A DNA stretch of 64,000 nt from JACDAN01 sp963721345. GTDB taxonomy: Bacteria > Actinomycetota > Thermoleophilia > Gaiellales > Gaiellaceae. Both the position numbers and the translations under genes were made by a program. Below, one piece after another: positions 60,120 to 64,000 of this stretch; positions within the stretch are counted from its first letter, which is position 1; each line of letters begins with the position of its first letter. A model generated the notes under the pieces. The model saw only the letters and a program-made list of their open reading frames with translations. It made no database searches and had not been told where the DNA came from. The stretch is taken from NCBI GenBank assembly GCA_963721345.1, contig CAVRIT010000001.1, forward strand, positions 2,046,001 through 2,110,000, read 5' to 3'.

Positions 60120-61130
60120 ATGAGCGAATCGACGATCGAGATCTTCTCGACGTGTCCACAGTCGAAGGACGTCCCGCAGGCCGAGTACCTCGAGCAAATC
60201 GTCCAGATCTCCCGGTGGAGCGAGGAGGCGGGCTATCGCGGGATGCTGGTCTACACCGACAACGGCCTCGTCGACCCGTGGCTCGTCTCCCAGGTCGTGC
60301 TCCAGTCGACCGAGCGCCTCGCCCCCCTGATCGCGATCCAGCCGATCTACATGCACCCCTACACCGCCGCGAAGATGGTCGCGAGCTACGCGTTCCTCCA
60401 CGAGCGCCGGATGTATCTCAACATGCTCGCGGGCGGGTTCAAGAACGACCTCATCGCCCTGAACGACGAGACGCCGCACGACGACCGCTACCTGCGGACG
60501 ACCGAGTACACGCAGATCATGAAAGCGCTGCTCTCCGGCCCCGAGCCGGTCACGTTCGAGGGCAAGTACTACAAGGTCACGAACCTGAAGATGACGCCGC
60601 CGCTGCCGCCGGAGCTCTACCCCGGCATCCTGATCTCGGGCTCGTCCGACGCCGGCCTGGCCGCGGCGCGGGAGATCGGCGCCACCGCCGTCCGCTACCC
60701 CAAGCCCCCGGGCGAGGAGGACGAGTTCGCTGCGGATCCCACGCTGGACGTCGGGGTGCGGGTGGGGATCATCGCGCGCGACGACGGCGAGGAGGCGTGG
60801 CGCGTCGCCCTCGAGCGTTTCCCCGAGGACCGGAAGGGCCAGATCACGCACGAGCTCGCGATGAAGGTCTCGGACTCGCAGTGGCACAAGCAGCTCTCGG
60901 AGCTGAGCGCCGAGCGCGCCGCGGACAGCCCGTACTGGCTCGGGCCGTTCCAGAACTACAAGACCTTCTGCCCGTACCTCGTCGGCACCTACGACCGGGT
61001 CGCCGAGGAGCTCGCGAACTACATCCGCATGGGCTACACGACGTTCATCCTCGACATCCCGGCCTCCCAGGAGGAACTGGAGCACACGGCGGTCGCCTTC
61101 GAGCGCGCCACGGCGAACGTCGAGGCATGA
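60120..61130 (+). CDS. LLM-class flavin-dependent oxidoreductase
   Basis: 336 aa TIM-barrel luciferase-like monooxygenase: EIFSTCPQSKDVP, RMYLNMLAGGFKNDL and PGILISGSSDAGLAAAREIGA match alkanesulfonate monooxygenase-like enzymes. The substrate is unknown. It overlaps the adenylation gene by ATGA. LLM enzymes are common in peptide natural-product clusters, which fits the next two genes. Confidence 0.85.
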   Translation: MSESTIEIFSTCPQSKDVPQAEYLEQIVQISRWSEEAGYRGMLVYTDNGLVDPWLVSQVVLQSTERLAPLIAIQPIYMHPYTAAKMVASYAFLHERRMYLNMLAGGFKNDLIALNDETPHDDRYLRTTEYTQIMKALLSGPEPVTFEGKYYKVTNLKMTPPLPPELYPGILISGSSDAGLAAAREIGATAVRYPKPPGEEDEFAADPTLDVGVRVGIIARDDGEEAWRVALERFPEDRKGQITHELAMKVSDSQWHKQLSELSAERAADSPYWLGPFQNYKTFCPYLVGTYDRVAEELANYIRMGYTTFILDIPASQEELEHTAVAFERATANVEA

Positions 61131-62739
61131 CCCTCATCCACGAGTACGTCACGCGGCAGGCCGAGCGGCGTCCGGACGCGACGGCGCTGGTCATGGAGGA
61201 CGAGCGCCTGACCTACGGCGAGCTGGAGGAGGAGAGCAACCGTCTTGCGCGGCTCCTCGTCGAGAGCGGGTGCCGGCGGGGCGACCGCGTGTGCATCTTC
61301 CAGCCGAAGCGCCCGATCGCGATCGTGAGCATGCTCGCGGCGCTGAAGGCCGACTGTGCGTATGTCCCGATCGACGTCGCGAGCCCGGCACCGCGCGTCG
61401 CGAAGATCGTCGAGGCCGCGGAGCCGCGGGTCGTCCTCGTCGACGCCGCCTCCTCGGCGCTCCTCGACGCCACGCGTGGCCGAGACCTCGCTGCCTGCGG
61501 TCGTGGGCTCCGTCGCCGGCGAGCGTCTCGAGGGCGAGCGCTTCACGTCCACGTTCTCGAGCGCGGACTGGGCTTCCTACGACGCCTCGCCCGTCCAGAC
61601 GGCGAACGCGCCCGGAGGACCCGGCTCACCTGCTCTTCACCTCCGGGTCGACCGGGACGCCCAAGGGCGTCGTGATCAAGCACGAGAACGTCACGGCTTT
61701 CGTCGAGTGGGCGACCCGTCACTTCGGGACGAAGGAGGGCGACCGCGTCTCGGGGCACCCGCCGCTCCATTTCGACCTGTCCACGTTCGACATCTACGGG
61801 ACCTTCCTCGCGGGCGCCGAGCTTCACCTGGTGCCGGCGTCGCTGAACCTGATCCCGCAGAAGCTCGCCGACTTCATCCGGCGCTCCGAGCTGAACCAGT
61901 GGTTCGCCGTGCCGTCGATCTTCACGTTCATGGCGAAGTTCGACGTGATCGAGCAGGACGATTTCCCGACGGTCGAGCGGATCATCTGGTGCGGCGAGGT
62001 GCTGCCCACGCCGATCTTGGTCCACTGGATGAAGCGCGTCCCGCACGCGACCTACACGAACCTCTACGGCCCGACCGAGGCGACGATCGCCAGCAGCTAC
62101 TTCGACGTCCCCGAGGTGCCGGCGAGCGAGACGGAGCCGATCCCGATCGGGATCCCGTGCGAGGACGAGGAGCTCCTCGTCCTCGACGGCGAGCTGAAGC
62201 CGGTGCCGCCGGGCGAGATCGGCGACCTCTACATCGCCGGAATCGGGCTCAGCCCCGGCTACTGGCGTGACGAGGAGAAGACGGCGGCAGCGTTCCTCAC
62301 GGATCCGCGGGACCCGGAGCAGCGCATCTACAAGACGGGCGATCTCGCGCGGCGCTCCGAGGACGGGATCTTCCACTTCCTCGGCCGCGCGGACTCGCAG
62401 ATCAAGAGCCGTGGCTACCGGATCGAGCTGGGGGAGATCGAGACGGCGCTGAGCTCCGTGACGGAGCTCGCGGAGTCAGCGGTCGTCGGGGTCGACGTCG
62501 GCGGCTTCGAGGGGACCGCGATCTGCTGTGCCTACGCGCCGGCCGCGGGCACCGACGTTCAGCCGGCCGACGTCCGCAAGCGCCTCCAGGAGCAGCTGCC
62601 GACCTACATGCTTCCGACCCGCTGGCACATCCTCGACGTGCTGCCGAAGAACGTGAACGGGAAGATCGACCGGAGAAAGCTGCGCGAGCACTTCGAGCAG
62701 GAGGCCGAGGCGGCCGAGCCCGAGCGGCTGGCACGATAG
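61127..62739 (+). CDS. Stand-alone amino-acid adenylation enzyme (two frame shifts)
   Basis: An ANL-superfamily enzyme of about 537 aa after correction. Motifs: LTYGELEEESNRLARLL, A3 LLFTSGSTGTPKGV, FDLSTFDIYG (Asp expected to bind an alpha-amino group), A5 NLYGPTEA, A7 YKTGDLARR, A8 SRGYRIELGEIE, A10 PKNVNGKIDRRKL. The frame moves at about 61475 (LLDATR to VAETSLPAV) and again at about 61613 in a CCC run (TANAP to EDPAHLLF); each needs one surplus base removed. It would load an amino acid onto the carrier protein encoded next. Confidence 0.82.
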
Positions 62740-62746
62740 AGCGCTC

Positions 62747-62995
62747 GTGAGTGCGGCCGAAGTCACCGAGCGCGTCCAGCGCATCTTCGTCGAGGCACTG
62801 AACATCCAGGTGCCTTCCGAAGACACCGACCTGATCGAATCGGGCTACATCGACTCGCTCGCGCTCGTCGAGCTGCTCTTCGCCATCGAGCGCGAGTTCT
62901 CGGTCTCGGTGCCGCTCGACGAGCTCGACATCGACAACTTCCGCAACCTGCGGCGGATCAGCGAGCTCGTCGCGGCCGCGAACGGGCGTCCCTAG
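62747..62995 (+). CDS. Acyl/peptidyl carrier protein
   Basis: 82 aa. The phosphopantetheine site is the Ser of GYIDSLALVELLFAIE (DSL). Helices 1-4 are all present. GTG 62747 follows the adenylation stop by 7 bp. It probably accepts the activated amino acid from the preceding enzyme. Confidence 0.9.
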   Translation: MSAAEVTERVQRIFVEALNIQVPSEDTDLIESGYIDSLALVELLFAIEREFSVSVPLDELDIDNFRNLRRISELVAAANGRP

Positions 62996-62997
62996 CG

Positions 62998-64000
62998 ATG
63001 CCCGAGATCCGCCCGCTCGAGCGGGCCGACCTGCCGCAGGTCGCCAGCCTCTACGAGCACGTCGCGCGCTCCGGCTCCTGGGATGCTCCGCCGGGGCTCG
63101 TCGAGTACTTCGAGGAGACGTTCTTCGACTACCCGTGGGCCGATCCGGAGATCCCGTCGCTGGTCTACGAGGACGACGGGAAGATCTCGGGCTTCCTGGG
63201 CTCCAACGTCCGGCCGTTCGTCTTCGACGGCGCTCCCGTCCGGCTCGCGATCAGCGGACAGCTCGTGACGGATCCAGATGTGCGGACGCGCGCGGCCGGC
63301 GCGTTCCTGCTCAAGCGGTTCCTCGAAGGTCCGCAGGATCTGACGATCACCGACACGGCGTCGGACACGGCTCGCCGGATCTGGGAGGGCCTGGGCGGCG
63401 AGACGATGCACATCGGCTCGATCGGCTGGGCGCGCGTGTTCTCGCCGCTCCGTTCGGTGTGGGACTACAAGACGCGCACCGGTGGCTCGCGGGTCGCACC
63501 CGTCGTGCGGCCCGTCCTCTCTGCGGTCGACGCCGTCGGCTCGCTCGCCGCGCGCCGGGCGCTGCGGGTGAGTGCGCCGTCGGGGAGCACCGAAGTGCTG
63601 ACCCCCGAAGCGCTGCGCGAGCACATCGGGGCCGTCGCCAAGCCGTATCGCCTTCACCCCTCCTACGCCGACTCCGCCGGCACGAAGTGGCTCCTGGAGC
63701 AGGTTGCCCGCGTGACCCAGCGCGGTGAGCTGGTGGCGCGCCTCGTGCGCCACGCGGACGGCCGCCCGCTCGGGTGGTTCGTCTACTACCACCGCTCCGG
63801 CGGCATCGCGCAGGTGCTGGCCGTCGCGGCGGCGGGGAACGCCCTCGGCGAGGTGCTCGACGCGCTGCTCGCCGATGCGCGGGAGCGCGGCGCCGTCGCC
63901 GTGCAGGGGCGCGTCGAGCCGCACCTGCTCGAGCATCTCTCCGGCCGCCGCGCGATCTTCCACAAGAGCGGCTACCTCCCGCTGATCCACTCGCCTCGCC
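62998..64000 (+). CDS. GNAT-like acyltransferase, incomplete at the window end
   Basis: Over 334 aa. MPEIRPLERADLPQVASLYE and the core LAISGQLVTDPDVRTRAAG look like a GNAT domain; a second half (HADGRPLGWFVYYHRSGG) may be another GNAT-like domain, a tandem layout. ATG 62998 lies 2 bp after the carrier protein stop. It could transfer a carrier-bound acyl or aminoacyl group in the cluster; this is an inference from position. Confidence 0.65.
   Translation, partial: MPEIRPLERADLPQVASLYEHVARSGSWDAPPGLVEYFEETFFDYPWADPEIPSLVYEDDGKISGFLGSNVRPFVFDGAPVRLAISGQLVTDPDVRTRAAGAFLLKRFLEGPQDLTITDTASDTARRIWEGLGGETMHIGSIGWARVFSPLRSVWDYKTRTGGSRVAPVVRPVLSAVDAVGSLAARRALRVSAPSGSTEVLTPEALREHIGAVAKPYRLHPSYADSAGTKWLLEQVARVTQRGELVARLVRHADGRPLGWFVYYHRSGGIAQVLAVAAAGNALGEVLDALLADARERGAVAVQGRVEPHLLEHLSGRRAIFHKSGYLPLIHSPR

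Overview
The window is uniformly GC-rich and looks like the chromosome of a deep-branching actinobacterium, most plausibly class Thermoleophilia (Gaiellales/Solirubrobacterales type). The evidence is indirect: dense coding, many GTG starts, actinobacterial gene families (acyl-CoA carboxylase alpha, LapA-like, EbfC), TANNNT -10 boxes sitting 6-7 nt before start codons, and many secreted LamG/sorbosone-dehydrogenase proteins. I see no plasmid, phage or CRISPR signature. Layout, 1-29650: a c-di-GMP enzyme (GGDEF plus the start of HD-GYP, cut by the window edge) with a micro-ORF; an NlpC/P60 hydrolase; pgsA; biotin carboxylase/BCCP; sucC-methyltransferase-sucD; an aminotransferase; a Lon-like PDZ protease and an SDR; mdh-icd and divergent citrate synthase; tandem XerC/XerD recombinases; pckA; and a tightly overlapping run sdhA-lipoprotein-sdhB-sdhE-metallophosphoesterase-GNAT-cupin. 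Citrate synthase, icd, sucCD, sdhAB, mdh and pckA thus lie together and cover much of the TCA cycle plus its gluconeogenic exit. Layout, 29650-60050: housekeeping genes (asd, lysC, recR, ybaB, dnaX, the long-form SRP RNA, a tRNA-Val) are interleaved with very large secreted proteins. These combine sorbosone-dehydrogenase propellers, PKD/Ig-like, cadherin-type, PA14, LamG, parallel beta-helix, vWA-like and proline-linker modules. One of them (35714-40390) splits the usual dnaX-ybaB-recR order. Layout, 60050-64000: a small putative biosynthetic cluster made of an LLM-class flavin oxidoreductase, a stand-alone adenylation enzyme, an acyl carrier protein and a GNAT-like protein that runs off the window. 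Two window-wide features affect how the annotation should be read. First, at least seven places in otherwise conserved genes carry a reading-frame shift of the same sense (one surplus base), which suggests residual insertion errors or, less likely, real +1 shifts. Second, operon genes overlap through NTGA junctions in which ATG, GTG, TTG and apparently CTG all serve as the start. Convergent pairs repeatedly share a CTAG as both stop codons.
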